From Thalassospira xianhensis MCCC 1A02616 (GTDB lineage Bacteria; Pseudomonadota; Alphaproteobacteria; Rhodospirillales; Thalassospiraceae), in contig NZ_JPWA01000037.1 of NCBI RefSeq assembly GCF_003326475.1, positions 1 to 47,664 on the forward strand: 47,664 nt of DNA, read 5' to 3'. The position numbers and the translations under genes were made by a program. Shown here piece by piece: positions 20,254 to 29,002 of this stretch. Numbering within the stretch: position 1 is the first letter of the stretch; each line of letters starts with the position of its first letter. The notes under the pieces were generated by a model, which was not told the origin of the DNA, made no database searches, and saw nothing but the letters and a program-made list of their open reading frames with translations.

Positions 20254-20688
20254 GTCTCCCCGATTGACTGGTTGGTGGTGGCGCAAAGGTGTTTTGCGCA
20301 TGGCGAGTGAAGACCTGCCGGGGAATTGTTTAAAACAATCCGATGCCAAGACAAAAAACTTAGCGGGAATGACAGCTATGCGATCCGGGGAGGTGGGCTG
20401 GAAACAAGGGTCCCAAACCTGTCTACGCTTGGTCCCATAATCCCGGTGTGGTCAGGGCATTGATGTTGAAAGATTTTTAAAGGATCGGGAGTTCTGATCG
20501 GCTGAGCGCGGCATCAATTACGACGATAAAATTCAGCGTTTCGGAGAAGGATTGCCTCGCAAGTAGTTGTGATTTTGAAATTTGTATATTGTATAAATTT
20601 TAAGTCGACAACAAGTATACATTATGTTTTCCTAGCCAGAGGCACAGGATGAACCATCCTTGCTGGTGCAAAAATCAGGGAAGCAAAT
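20254..20688. other. Divergent regulatory region (antiporter / TRAP operon)
   Basis: About 435 bases with no convincing gene. The right 110 bases are AT-rich and carry the TTGTATA/TATACA elements described separately, presumably the control region of the TRAP operon. Confidence 0.55.
20582..20621 (+). promoter_or_regulatory. Probable GntR-type operator of the TRAP operon
   Basis: Two tandem TTGTATA copies (20582-20588, 20589-20595) and an inverted TATACA (20616-20621) lie 70-110 bases before dctP. FCD-type GntR regulators commonly bind TTGTATACAA-like sites, and such a regulator follows the operon. The assignment is inference. Confidence 0.45.
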
Positions 20689-21750
20689 ATGTTCAATCTT
20701 CTTAAAAAGGGCGCGTTTGCGGTGGGGCTGTCCATGGTGGCGATGCCCGCCTTTGCGGCAGATGTGACGTGGCGTGTTCCGACTTCGGTGCCGGAAGGTT
20801 CGCCGTTTTATGTCAATTTCCTCGAACGGTTTGCGGGTAACGTGAAGCTTCTGACCGAGGACAAGGTTGAAATTCAGCCTTTTGGTGCAGGCGTTCTGGT
20901 TCCGGCGCTTCAGGTGTATGACGGTGTTCGCGACGGGATTGTCGAAGCCGGCCATTCCACGCCGAGCTATCTGGTGAACAAGGATCCGGTTAACGCGATC
21001 TTTGCCGGTTTCCCGGGTGGTATGGGCCCGGAAGCCTTCACGACCTGGATTTATGAAGGTGGCGGCAAGGAAAAGCTCTCCGAAATCCGTGCAGCGGAAG
21101 GTTTCAAAAACCTGATCGTTGGTATCGGTTCATCGGAAATCCTTGCACATGCCAACAAACCGATCCGTTCTGCCGAGGATCTTAAGGGCCTGAAATACCG
21201 TACGTCGGGTCCATGGGCCAAAGTGATGGCGGAATATTTCGGCGCGGTTCCGACCGTTGTACCGCCGGGGGAAATCTATACGCTTCTGCAGCGTAAAGGC
21301 GTTGATGCCATCGAGTGGGGACCGCCGTCGGGCAACCTGCCTGAGGGTTTTCACGAAGCTGCCCCCTATATCATCGTGCCGGGCGTGCATCAGCCGACTT
21401 TCCTTTGGGAAGTGGTTGTGAAGCAGGAAACCTGGGATGCGCTTGATGATGAGCTGAAGCCGTTGATCGAAGCGGCAGCCGAACTTACCACCCTTCAGGG
21501 GCTTGTCAGCTTCTACGACAAGGACATGAAGGCGATGGAAGAATTCAGCAAAGGCAAGAACGAGATCATCACGCTGGAGCCGGAATTCGTCAAACAGCTT
21601 TCGGATGCGGGGAATGACTGGGTTTCCAAAACTGCGGTCGCGGAAAAGGAAGCCGGTCGGGCACAGATGTCTGACATTCTTGCCGATTACAGCGCCTTCA
21701 AGGACCGCTGGTCTGCCGAAAGCGGCTATCTGATCCGTAACCAGAACTAA
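20689..21750 (+). CDS. dctP: TRAP transporter substrate-binding protein, DctP family
   Basis: A 353-aa periplasmic solute receptor. A signal peptide (about 1-23, ending AMPAFA-A) is followed by the DctP fold: VTWRVPTSVPEG, the ligand-contact region RSAEDLKGLKYRTSGP with the arginine that salt-bridges carboxylates, and GVDAIEWGPPSGN. The last segment resembles receptors for 2-oxo acids or similar carboxylates (TakP-like) rather than C4-dicarboxylates. The exact ligand is not readable. It is the first gene of a three-gene TRAP operon. Confidence 0.92.
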   Translation: MFNLLKKGAFAVGLSMVAMPAFAADVTWRVPTSVPEGSPFYVNFLERFAGNVKLLTEDKVEIQPFGAGVLVPALQVYDGVRDGIVEAGHSTPSYLVNKDPVNAIFAGFPGGMGPEAFTTWIYEGGGKEKLSEIRAAEGFKNLIVGIGSSEILAHANKPIRSAEDLKGLKYRTSGPWAKVMAEYFGAVPTVVPPGEIYTLLQRKGVDAIEWGPPSGNLPEGFHEAAPYIIVPGVHQPTFLWEVVVKQETWDALDDELKPLIEAAAELTTLQGLVSFYDKDMKAMEEFSKGKNEIITLEPEFVKQLSDAGNDWVSKTAVAEKEAGRAQMSDILADYSAFKDRWSAESGYLIRNQN

Positions 21751-21767
21751 AACTGGCGGAGGCGACC

Positions 21768-22286
21768 ATGTTGTCCAGTCTGTTTCGTTTCGTCGACCGG
21801 CTTTCCATTGTGTTTTCCCGCGTGGCGGAGTTTGTCGCAATGGCTCTGGTCGTCTCCATGATCTATGAGGTATTGGCGCGTTATCTGTTTAACGCGCCGA
21901 CACTCTGGGCCTTTGATATTGCCTATATGGCAACCGGGACACTCTTTGTACTGGGGGCCGCACAGGCCCTGCGCGAAGATGCCCATGTCCGGATCGATTT
22001 CCTGTCGTCCAGGTTTCCGCAGAAAGTCAGGGCAGGCATTGAAGGCACGGTCTTTCTGATCTTGCTGTGCCCGATCTTTGCCGGGTTATCCTGGGTCGCG
22101 ACCAAAAAAGCGTGGCGGGCATTTGAAACCGGAGAGGTCGAGACCGTAAGCCCGTGGGCACCTTTGATGTGGCCGTTCTATGGATTGCTTGCCATCGGGC
22201 TGTTTGCCCTGTGTCTGCAATTATGTGTTCAGGGTCTGCGCGCCTATCAGGGTACTGCCGGATCTCCAAAAGAGGTGGATATCTGA
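21768..22286 (+). CDS. dctQ: TRAP transporter small permease, DctQ family
   Basis: A 172-aa inner-membrane protein with four hydrophobic segments and the DctQ landmarks RYLFNAPTLWAFDIAYM and EDAHVRIDFL. It pairs with DctM and is needed for Na+-driven uptake of the ligand delivered by DctP. It starts 17 bases after the dctP stop; dctM starts 1 base after its own stop. Confidence 0.92.
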   Translation: MLSSLFRFVDRLSIVFSRVAEFVAMALVVSMIYEVLARYLFNAPTLWAFDIAYMATGTLFVLGAAQALREDAHVRIDFLSSRFPQKVRAGIEGTVFLILLCPIFAGLSWVATKKAWRAFETGEVETVSPWAPLMWPFYGLLAIGLFALCLQLCVQGLRAYQGTAGSPKEVDI

Positions 22287-22287
22287 G

Positions 22288-23595
22288 ATGCTTGTTGCGG
22301 GCTTGATGTTTCCGGGGCTGTTTGCGCTTGTCCTGGCGGGCATTCCGATCGCCTTTTCGCTGGCGATTGTTGCCGCGGGGGCCGGGTGGTTTGCCTTTGG
22401 ACCCCATATCTTCAATCAGCTTTATGGCAGTTTCTATTCGGCGGCGACGAACTTTATCCTGTCGGCGATCCCGATGTTTATCCTGATGGGCGCAATCCTT
22501 GAACGGTCAGGTATTGCCGAACGATTGTTCAAAACCATGCAGCTTTGGCTTGGGCGTCTTCCGGGCGGTCTTGCGGTGGCGACCATTGCCATGGGGGCAG
22601 TTTTTGCCGCTGCGGCCGGTGTTGTCGGTGCGGTCGAGGTCATGATCGGCATGATGGCAATCCCGGCCATGCAGAAATACCGTTATGACAACAGTCTGGT
22701 CGCAGGAACGATTTGTGCCGGTGGATCGCTGGGGACGATGATCCCGCCATCGGTCATTGCGGTGATGTATGCATCCCTTGCGCAATTGTCGGTGGGCGAA
22801 GTTCTGGCCGGAATGGTTTTCCCGGGGCTGATTATGATCGCGCTGTTTATCGGTTATCTTCTGATCCATGGGATGGTATGGCCGCCCGAAAAGATCGAGG
22901 ATGACGAACCGGTAATGCCGTTGGGTGAAAAGCTGCGGATTACCTTTTCAACATTGCTTCCGGTTGTTGCGCTTATTGTTGCGGTTCTCGGATCTCTGTT
23001 GGCCGGGATTGCATCGCCGACCGAGGCGGCATCGGTCGGTGCCATCGGTGCCCTGATCCTGTGCATTGCCTATGGCCGGTTCAATTTGCGGGTCCTTCGG
23101 GAATCGCTTGCGATTACGGTCCGGATTTCTGCGATGATCCTGCTGATCGTTGCTGCCGGGACGATGTTCATGGGGGTGTTTGCTGCAAACGGTGGCGGCA
23201 TGCTGATCCGAAGCTTCATCACCAGTTCCGGGCTGGGAACCGTCGGGATGATCGTATTCTTTCTGGTGATTGTCTTTGTGCTGGGATTTGTTCTGGACTG
23301 GACGGCAAACGTGCTGATTTGCGTGCCGCTTTTCATGCCATTTATCCGCAGTGCCGGGATTGATCCGATATGGTTTGCAACCATGGTGATCATCGTCATT
23401 CAGACCGGATATCTAACGCCGCCCATGGCATCGTCGATTTTCTATCTGAAATCGATCGCCCCGCCGGACATGACTTATGGCCAGATGTGCCGGGGCGTAG
23501 TGCCCTTCATCATCTTGCAGATACTGACTCTGATACTGGTTGCCGCCTTTCCGGTGACGGCAACCTGGTTGCCATCAAAGATCGTCGGTTTCTAG
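22288..23595 (+). CDS. dctM: TRAP transporter large permease, DctM family
   Basis: A 435-aa inner-membrane protein with about 12 helices and the family motifs GIPIAFSLAI, MIPPSVIAVMY and SPTEAASVGAIGAL. It forms the ion-coupled channel of the TRAP transporter. I chose ATG 22288 with AGAGGTGG upstream; the longer open frame starting at 22180 overlaps dctQ and lacks homology. The C-terminal helix region (LTPPMASSIFYL) is complete. Confidence 0.94.
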   Translation: MLVAGLMFPGLFALVLAGIPIAFSLAIVAAGAGWFAFGPHIFNQLYGSFYSAATNFILSAIPMFILMGAILERSGIAERLFKTMQLWLGRLPGGLAVATIAMGAVFAAAAGVVGAVEVMIGMMAIPAMQKYRYDNSLVAGTICAGGSLGTMIPPSVIAVMYASLAQLSVGEVLAGMVFPGLIMIALFIGYLLIHGMVWPPEKIEDDEPVMPLGEKLRITFSTLLPVVALIVAVLGSLLAGIASPTEAASVGAIGALILCIAYGRFNLRVLRESLAITVRISAMILLIVAAGTMFMGVFAANGGGMLIRSFITSSGLGTVGMIVFFLVIVFVLGFVLDWTANVLICVPLFMPFIRSAGIDPIWFATMVIIVIQTGYLTPPMASSIFYLKSIAPPDMTYGQMCRGVVPFIILQILTLILVAAFPVTATWLPSKIVGF

Positions 23596-23659
23596 CAGGG
23601 AGCGGGTTGTCATCAGAACGGGATCGGTGGAAACGCCGGTCCCGTCTTTTTTATCTACG

Positions 23660-24397
23660 TTAACCCAGATCAAGTCCGGATTGCTTGCCGTTTCCCAGAT
23701 AGCTTTGGATCTGCTGTACGATCTGCTCGGCATGGGCTTTGGCGAGGCTGTCGCACAAGCTGACATCGCGGGCGGCAATGGCGCGCACCATGTCTTCGTG
23801 TTCCTGAACATACTGGCGCGGTAGCCTGTCATCGAACGACGTATAATAAAGCCGCAATATCCGCCGGCCTTCATCAAGGAGGCGCGCGAAAAAATCGGTG
23901 TAATAGCTGTTGGCGCCTGCAAGTGCGATGGCGACATGGAACTCGCGGTTTTCCGATATCATTGACAGGGCGTCGCGCCGTTCGACCGCATCGGCAAAGG
24001 CCTGCTGATAATGGCGGATGGTAACCATGTCCTGTTCGGTGTGGTTCTGTGCAGCAGAACGGGTCGATACCCGGTACATCAGTGTCAGGGCGTCGAAATA
24101 TGCCGGCAAACGGGCGAAATCGATGGCTGGAACAATGGTGTTGCGATTGGGCAGAGTGGTAACCAGATTTTCGGCCGCCAGTTTTACAAGTGCTTCGCGG
24201 ATGGGGGTGCGCGACATGGCAAAGCGTGTGGAAAGCTGTGCCTCGTCAAGCAGGGTTCCCGGCGGAATTGAAAGATCGAGAATGCCGCGGCGCAGTTCTT
24301 CATACACGGTTTTGACGCCCGAGCCGCGTGGACGGACATTTTCGGATTGCATGCCGTTCTTTAGTGCGGGGCTGTTGGGCGATTTGCTGTGCGCCAT
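23660..24397 (-). CDS. GntR family transcriptional regulator, FCD subfamily
   Basis: A 245-aa repressor or activator. The N-terminal winged helix (about 30-95) shows VYEELRRGILDLSIPPGTLLDEAQL and SRTPIREALVKLAAENLV. The C-terminal all-helical FCD ligand domain shows REFHVAIALAGAN and QEHEDMVRAIAARD. It converges with the TRAP operon, so it very likely senses the imported acid or a derivative and controls that operon. I chose ATG 24397: a start at 24466 would fall inside the rpsU terminator. A later ATG at 24352 remains possible because the ribosome site is weak. Confidence 0.88.
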   Translation of the reverse strand: MAHSKSPNSPALKNGMQSENVRPRGSGVKTVYEELRRGILDLSIPPGTLLDEAQLSTRFAMSRTPIREALVKLAAENLVTTLPNRNTIVPAIDFARLPAYFDALTLMYRVSTRSAAQNHTEQDMVTIRHYQQAFADAVERRDALSMISENREFHVAIALAGANSYYTDFFARLLDEGRRILRLYYTSFDDRLPRQYVQEHEDMVRAIAARDVSLCDSLAKAHAEQIVQQIQSYLGNGKQSGLDLG

Positions 24398-24420
24398 CTG
24401 CTTGCTTTCATGCTGGGCTA

Positions 24421-24459
24421 CAAAAACCAAACCCGCCCGGATTGCTCCGAGGCGGGCTT
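24421..24459 (-). terminator. Terminator of rpsU
   Basis: On the - strand AAGCCCGCC (24451-24459) pairs with GGCGGGTTT (24429-24437) and is followed by GGTTTTTG. It closes rpsU before the GntR gene. Confidence 0.85.
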
Positions 24460-24534
24460 GGCGCACGGGTCCGGTTTTAGCAAGCCAAAACCGATCGTAC
24501 AGTCACGTTCGAGGAACCCCGAAAGTGAAAAAGA

Positions 24535-24738
24535 CTAGAAGCCTTCGCGCTCGACGCGCTTACGCTCCAGCTTGCGGGCACGACGGATTGCTTCCGCCCC
24601 TTCGCGAGCTTTCTTCTCCGACGGCTTTTCAAAGTGGCGACGGAGTTTCATCTCACGGAAAATGCCCTCGCGCTGCATCTTTTTCTTAAGCGCTTTCAGA
24701 GCCTGATCGACATTGTTGTCGCGAACGATTACCTGCAC
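24535..24738 (-). CDS. rpsU: 30S ribosomal protein S21
   Basis: A 67-aa basic small-subunit protein that helps mRNA engagement near the anti-Shine-Dalgarno helix. The sequence reads [20 protein letters not shown], then [18 protein letters not shown] and a basic tail, as in alphaproteobacterial S21. A GTG at 24747 gives three more residues but leaves only one base to AGGAG (24749-24753). The GTG at 24738 leaves ten and gives the family's usual start (M-Q-V-x-V-R-D-N), so I choose it. Confidence 0.93.
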   Translation of the reverse strand: MQVIVRDNNVDQALKALKKKMQREGIFREMKLRRHFEKPSEKKAREGAEAIRRARKLERKRVEREGF

Positions 24739-25067
24739 GGAAACCACGCTCCTTTCAAAAAAACAAAAACACCCGGAAGAGCATCATGCCCTCCGGTTGG
24801 TTGCACGGCCTGTATGACCGTGGGCTTTATATAGTGTAAAGCTGCGCAAAAGAAAAGAGGGAAGGGGATATTCGCCTGTGGCGTTCATTGGATGACCAGG
24901 TAGTCCCGGTGCCAGGATTCCAAAAGTTCGAGGCGGATGTCGTTAGCTTTATGCATACCAGAAGTAACGGCATCCTTTTGAAAAATATACCCTTGGCAGT
25001 TGCAATGAGGGTATAGTGATCAGACACGAACAATTCGAAGCCTTCAGGGCAGGGGCGGGGTATAGCG
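24739..25067. other. Divergent intergenic region (rpsU / membrane protein)
   Basis: About 330 bases with no gene. The rpsU side has a TATATA-like element near 24831-24836 that could be its -10 box. The right side leads into a G-rich ribosome site. No other structure stands out. Confidence 0.45.
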
Positions 25068-25514
25068 ATGGAAATCAGTTTGCGGGAGGCGGCAGTTGCG
25101 CATGCGCCGTTCTTCATCACCGGACCGGGGCAGTCGGATGTGCTGTTCACGATTGTTATCTGGTCTGTCGTTCTGGCGGTGTTTGGCCTTGGCGCGCTTT
25201 ATCTGAGTTTGCACGCGCTGCCCGAAAGATTGGCCCATCATGCCAATCACACGCAAATACAGCTTATCAGTATCCTGACGCTTCTGGCGCTGTTTACCCA
25301 TAATAACCTGTTCTGGCTGGCGGCCTTGGTGATCGCCGTGGTTCAGGTTCCCGATTTTTATACCCCGATCAATGCGATTGCCGATGCCGTGAAGGCAATG
25401 GCAAGGCAGAAGGGGGCAATGAGCGACTCGGTCAAATCAGAACATGTTGCTGATGGCGAAGTCGCGACCGGTATCCCCAGCGTGACAGAGCAGGAGGACC
25501 GTAAAGATGTTTGA
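25068..25514 (+). CDS. Small inner-membrane protein, DUF3302-like partner of the HlyD gene
   Basis: A 148-aa protein with two or three hydrophobic segments (about 26-48, 66-79 and 80-92) and a hydrophilic acidic tail. The spacing of LHALPERLAHHANHTQ, then LLALFTHNNLFW and VQVPDF resembles E. coli YiaW/YibI (DUF3302), which are likewise encoded beside HlyD-type YiaV/YibH. That resemblance is from memory and partial. It overlaps the next gene by 8 bases, so the two proteins are surely made together and probably form a membrane unit. Confidence 0.6.
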   Translation: MEISLREAAVAHAPFFITGPGQSDVLFTIVIWSVVLAVFGLGALYLSLHALPERLAHHANHTQIQLISILTLLALFTHNNLFWLAALVIAVVQVPDFYTPINAIADAVKAMARQKGAMSDSVKSEHVADGEVATGIPSVTEQEDRKDV

Positions 25515-26739
25515 ACTTATGTTATGTTCCATTTTTACCATCCTGCCTGACTACCTTGTACGCCGATATGCGCAGGGTAAACGTATCGGCAAGGAAATCA
25601 CCCTGTTTTCGGTCTGGTACGAGTTGCGCTACGGGATTGTCGGATGTGCGATCCTGACGATTTCGTTGATTACGCTGATTTTTTATTACCACCCGTCAAG
25701 TCAGAACGTTGCGTCCTTCTATCGTACCCTGACCATTTTGCCGGAGAAAAACGGCCGCGTGGTCGAGATTTATGTCGATAACGATGATCGGGTAAAATCG
25801 GGCGAGCCGTTATTCCGCCTTGATGATCGCACGGAAACCGAGGCGGTTGAAATCGCCCAGCAGCAGGTGCAGGAAATCCGTGCACAGATGGCGGTAACGC
25901 AGGCTGATCTTGCGGTGGCGAACGGGAATCTTGAAGAAGCGCAAGGGGCGTATGAGCAGGTGCGCGAGGAATTAGCGGTCAAATCCGATCTTCTGTCACG
26001 CGGTACCAATGCGGTTTCACGGCGGGAGGTCGAACGGCTTGAAGTGGCCTTAACCACGCGTCAGGGAGCGGTCAATGCGGCAAAGGCCAACGTCAATGCC
26101 GTGGAAACCAAAATGGAAACGCTGTTGCCAGCCCAGCTTGCCAGTGCGGAAGCATCCCTGCGCTCGGCCGAGGTTGCCCTTGGCAAAACCGTTGTCAGGG
26201 CTGGTGTCGATGGCGAGATACAGCAGTTTGCATTGCAGATCGGTGATGTGGTTAACCCGTTACTGCGTCCAGCCGGTATCCTTATACCAGCCGAACCCGA
26301 GGAGGTCGTATTCCAGGCCGGGTTCCAGCAGGTTTCCGCCCAGGTTGTCAAAGCCGGAATTCTTGCGGAAATGTCGTGTGCGTCGCTGCCGTTTGAAGTA
26401 ATTCCGATGTTGGTAACCAGCGTGCAGCCGGTGATCGCCGCCGGTCAGTTCCGCCCGACCGACAGATTGCTTGATATCTCGGAACGGGCCGTGCCGGGCA
26501 CATTCCTTGCCAAAATGATCCCGCTTTATCCTGAGCAGATCAAGGATGTGCCAAGGGGCAGCCAGTGCGTTGCCAATGCCTATACCAATACCCATGCTCA
26601 GCTTGAAAACCCGGAAATCGGTACGGGCGAATGGTTGTTCCTGCACATGGTGCAGACGGTCGGGATCGTGCATGCCTTGCTGCTGCGTATTCAGGCGCTG
26701 CTCTGGCCGGTACAGACGCTGGTTTTGTCGGCTCATTAG
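25507..26739 (+). CDS. HlyD/EmrA-type membrane fusion protein
   Basis: A 410-aa protein with an N-terminal cytoplasmic stretch, one membrane helix (about 47-62), a lipoyl-type half motif (GRVVEIYVDNDDRVKSGEPLFRLDD), a long coiled-coil hairpin (about 115-230), the second lipoyl half (VRAGVDGEIQQFALQIGDVV) and a barrel domain. The tail carries another hydrophobic segment (about 380-405), unusual for export adaptors but seen in YibH/YiaV-like proteins. No transporter or outer-membrane channel gene is adjacent. AGGAGG lies 9 bases before ATG 25507. Confidence 0.82.
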   Translation: MFELMLCSIFTILPDYLVRRYAQGKRIGKEITLFSVWYELRYGIVGCAILTISLITLIFYYHPSSQNVASFYRTLTILPEKNGRVVEIYVDNDDRVKSGEPLFRLDDRTETEAVEIAQQQVQEIRAQMAVTQADLAVANGNLEEAQGAYEQVREELAVKSDLLSRGTNAVSRREVERLEVALTTRQGAVNAAKANVNAVETKMETLLPAQLASAEASLRSAEVALGKTVVRAGVDGEIQQFALQIGDVVNPLLRPAGILIPAEPEEVVFQAGFQQVSAQVVKAGILAEMSCASLPFEVIPMLVTSVQPVIAAGQFRPTDRLLDISERAVPGTFLAKMIPLYPEQIKDVPRGSQCVANAYTNTHAQLENPEIGTGEWLFLHMVQTVGIVHALLLRIQALLWPVQTLVLSAH

Positions 26740-26796
26740 GTGACTGATCACGTGTAGGGGCTTTACAGCCATGCCGTTTTGGTTGGATATAGGGCC

Positions 26797-27399
26797 ATGT
26801 CGATCCTTAAAATTGCCCGGATGGGCCACCCGGTTCTGCGCAGGGTCGCAGACCGGGTCGAGAACCCGCTTGATCCCGAAATCCAGCGTCTGATCGCGGA
26901 TATGAAGGACACCATGAAGGATGCCGGAGGCGTTGGTCTTGCGGCGCCACAGGTGTTTCAGTCCAAGGCGATCATGGTTTTTTATGTCCCGGCCTTTCGC
27001 AAAAGCGATGATCCTGATGATGCGGAAGTACCGTTAAGCGTACTGATCAATCCGGAAATCGAGGCGATTGGCGATGAAATCGTTGATGGCTGGGAAGGGT
27101 GTCTTTCCATTCCGGGGCTGCAGGGCGTTGTGCCGCGCTGGAACAAAATCCGTTATCGCGGGTTAAATGAGTATGGTGACGAAGTCGAAAGCATTGCCGG
27201 CGGGTTCCATGCGCGCGTCGTTCAGCACGAATATGACCATCTGATCGGGGTGATGTACCCTGAACGTATGGAAGACATGGCGCTTCTGGGCTTTGCCGAT
27301 GAACTGCGTGACAATCCGCCCGAAACGACCTTCAGACAGGCGGCATCATCTGGCGAAGGTTCGGATGAAAATGCCGATGACGACAGCAAGGAGGCCTGA
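26797..27399 (+). CDS. def: Peptide deformylase
   Basis: A 200-aa metalloenzyme that removes the formyl group from nascent proteins. All three motifs are intact: GVGLAAPQ (45-52), EGCLS (100-104, metal ligand Cys102) and HEYDH (144-148). The acidic C-terminal tail (about 172-200) is longer than in E. coli Def. I use ATG 26797 (MSILKIARMG); a GTG-like start at 26779 would add six residues. It abuts the COQ9 gene with no gap. It is not next to fmt, as is common elsewhere, and may be a second deformylase. Confidence 0.95.
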   Translation: MSILKIARMGHPVLRRVADRVENPLDPEIQRLIADMKDTMKDAGGVGLAAPQVFQSKAIMVFYVPAFRKSDDPDDAEVPLSVLINPEIEAIGDEIVDGWEGCLSIPGLQGVVPRWNKIRYRGLNEYGDEVESIAGGFHARVVQHEYDHLIGVMYPERMEDMALLGFADELRDNPPETTFRQAASSGEGSDENADDDSKEA

Positions 27400-28095
27400 A
27401 TGACCGTTTCCGAAAGCATGAACCGCCTGCGTATGCAGCGCGAGGCACTGGTCACAGCGGCACTTGAGCATGTGCCGTTCGACGGCTGGACGATGGCCGC
27501 CCTTCGTAGCGGCGCCGAAGACCTTGATCTTGCCATGGGCGAGGTTGACCGTCTGTTCCCCGGCGGTATTCGTCAGGCAATCATTACCTATGTCGAGATG
27601 ACGGATCGCAAAATGGTCGAGGAACTCGACATGCTTGATCTGCCATCGATGAAAATCCGCGAACGGATTGCAACCGCGGTCAAAACCCGACTGTCGCTGG
27701 TGGAACACGAAAAGGATACGGTGCGCGCCGCCCTTTCCTATCTGACCCTGCCGCAAAACGTACCGCTTAGTCTTAAGCTGACGCATGGTACGGTGGACAA
27801 GATGTGGATTGCGGCCGGTGATACATCGACCGATCATAACTGGTACACCAAGCGGATGCTGCTGGCGGGGGTTTATGGCTCAACCCTTGTCTACTGGCTG
27901 GATGACAAATCCGAAGGCCATGCAGACAGCTGGGCTTTTCTGGATCGCCGGATCGGCAATGTCATGCAAATCCCGAAAATCACCGGAACGGTGAAAAAGG
28001 CGGGTAAATTTGCCGCGACCCCGTTCAAGCTTGGCGCGAAGCTGGCGAAATGCATGCCGACGCCCGGTCGGGTCCGCCGCCAGTTCAGCGCATAG
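27400..28095 (+). CDS. COQ9 family protein (ubiquinone biosynthesis)
   Basis: A 231-aa protein with the TetR-like helical fold of COQ9. It shows ALVTAALEHVPFDGWTMAALR near the start, LDLAMGEVDRLFPGG, and the conserved tail WAFLDRRIGNVMQI. COQ9 binds lipids and presents quinone intermediates to COQ7; bacterial homologues occur mainly in Alphaproteobacteria. The ATG begins immediately after the def stop, so the pair is one operon. A lysine-rich C-terminus may aid membrane contact. Confidence 0.88.
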   Translation: MTVSESMNRLRMQREALVTAALEHVPFDGWTMAALRSGAEDLDLAMGEVDRLFPGGIRQAIITYVEMTDRKMVEELDMLDLPSMKIRERIATAVKTRLSLVEHEKDTVRAALSYLTLPQNVPLSLKLTHGTVDKMWIAAGDTSTDHNWYTKRMLLAGVYGSTLVYWLDDKSEGHADSWAFLDRRIGNVMQIPKITGTVKKAGKFAATPFKLGAKLAKCMPTPGRVRRQFSA

Positions 28096-28126
28096 AACAG
28101 GACAGATTTCGGCCCATTTGTTCAAA

Positions 28127-28160
28127 CAAAACGCCACCCCATGCAGGGCGGCGTTTTGCG
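28127..28160. terminator. Bidirectional terminator between COQ9 and the SNase-like gene
   Basis: CAAAACGCC (28127-28135) and GGCGTTTTG (28150-28158) with a further CCC/GGG inner stem. T tracts are encoded in both orientations, and the flanking genes converge. Confidence 0.75.
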
Positions 28161-28191
28161 TTGGATAACAGCGGTAACAGCGTGATTGCGC

Positions 28192-28839
28192 CTAGCGCAT
28201 CAGGAAACTCAGAAGCGTTGTGTCGGGTTTGTTTGCCTGTTCCATTTCGGCGGCAAGATTGATGCTGAACGGTGCGCCAGTATTATTTGCCGGGGCCGCT
28301 TTGTCGTCGCGAAGGTCGGCCTCAATCAATTTTGGTTTGGCGGCCAGTGCAACCAGTTCGTGGGGCAGGTCACCCATCCACATGCCTTTGCGGTTTTCCT
28401 TGGCGTGAGCCTGATCTGCCAAATAGGTCAGGCAGTTTGGATTGCCGTCGCAACTGTTCATGTCGACAATTGCCCAGCCGGCACGCAGCAGCAAACGGTT
28501 GATATCGGTCTGCCCCATGCGGCATTCGGTCAGCATCGGGAACAGCTGGGAGTCTGAGACCTGCTGGCAGGCGACGGCATAGTTTTCGATGATGCGATCA
28601 AGCGCCTGTGCTGCAGCCGCACCACATTGAAACTCGACATTGCCCGCCCGGCAGATCATGCCCGGTCGTGGGGCGCGGATACCAAACAGTTCGACAATCA
28701 TATTGCCAAACCGGAGCTGATCGCCCTGCAACACATCGGGGAAACCGGCGGCCCCCGGTGCGGCATTGGCGGCATTGTTTGCGCCATGGGCTGATGCAAA
28801 GCCGGTTATGATTGCGAGGACGAGAAGAAGTTTTTTCAT
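28192..28839 (-). CDS. Exported SNase-fold protein, probably catalytically inactive
   Basis: A 215-aa protein with a signal peptide (MKKLLLVLAIITGFASAHG) and a thermonuclease-like domain. It has GDQLRFGNMIVELFGIRAPRP (39-59), then LLLRAGWAIVDM and YLADQAHAKENRKGMW, which match the SNase core. In active SNases the strand before the loop carries Arg, and the loop reads DTPE-like; here they read ELFGIRAPR, so the catalytic Arg, Asp and Glu appear lost while the Asp of GDxL is kept. Six cysteines (CRAG, QCG, CQQ, ECR, SCDGN, NCL) suggest disulfides. I chose ATG 28839; the frame extends to 29121 but only through purK's terminator and tail. Confidence 0.75.
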   Translation of the reverse strand: MKKLLLVLAIITGFASAHGANNAANAAPGAAGFPDVLQGDQLRFGNMIVELFGIRAPRPGMICRAGNVEFQCGAAAAQALDRIIENYAVACQQVSDSQLFPMLTECRMGQTDINRLLLRAGWAIVDMNSCDGNPNCLTYLADQAHAKENRKGMWMGDLPHELVALAAKPKLIEADLRDDKAAPANNTGAPFSINLAAEMEQANKPDTTLLSFLMR

Positions 28840-28940
28840 CAGACTGTTACCCGAAAAGAATTTCCTGCCGGGATAACAGCAAGCGCAATGCCAGTTTGAC
28901 AGGAAGAAACTGCCTGCCAGGCGATGTGCCTGTGATCTAA

Positions 28941-28977
28941 CGAAAAATGCCCCGAAACCGTGATGTTCCGGGGCATT
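28941..28977 (-). terminator. Terminator of purK
   Basis: AATGCCCCG (28946-28954) and CGGGGCATT (28969-28977) pair perfectly. On the - strand the hairpin is followed by TTTTTCG, 26 bases after the purK stop. Confidence 0.88.
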
Positions 28978-29002
28978 GATGCAAATTGTATGAAGGGTGA
29001 AA

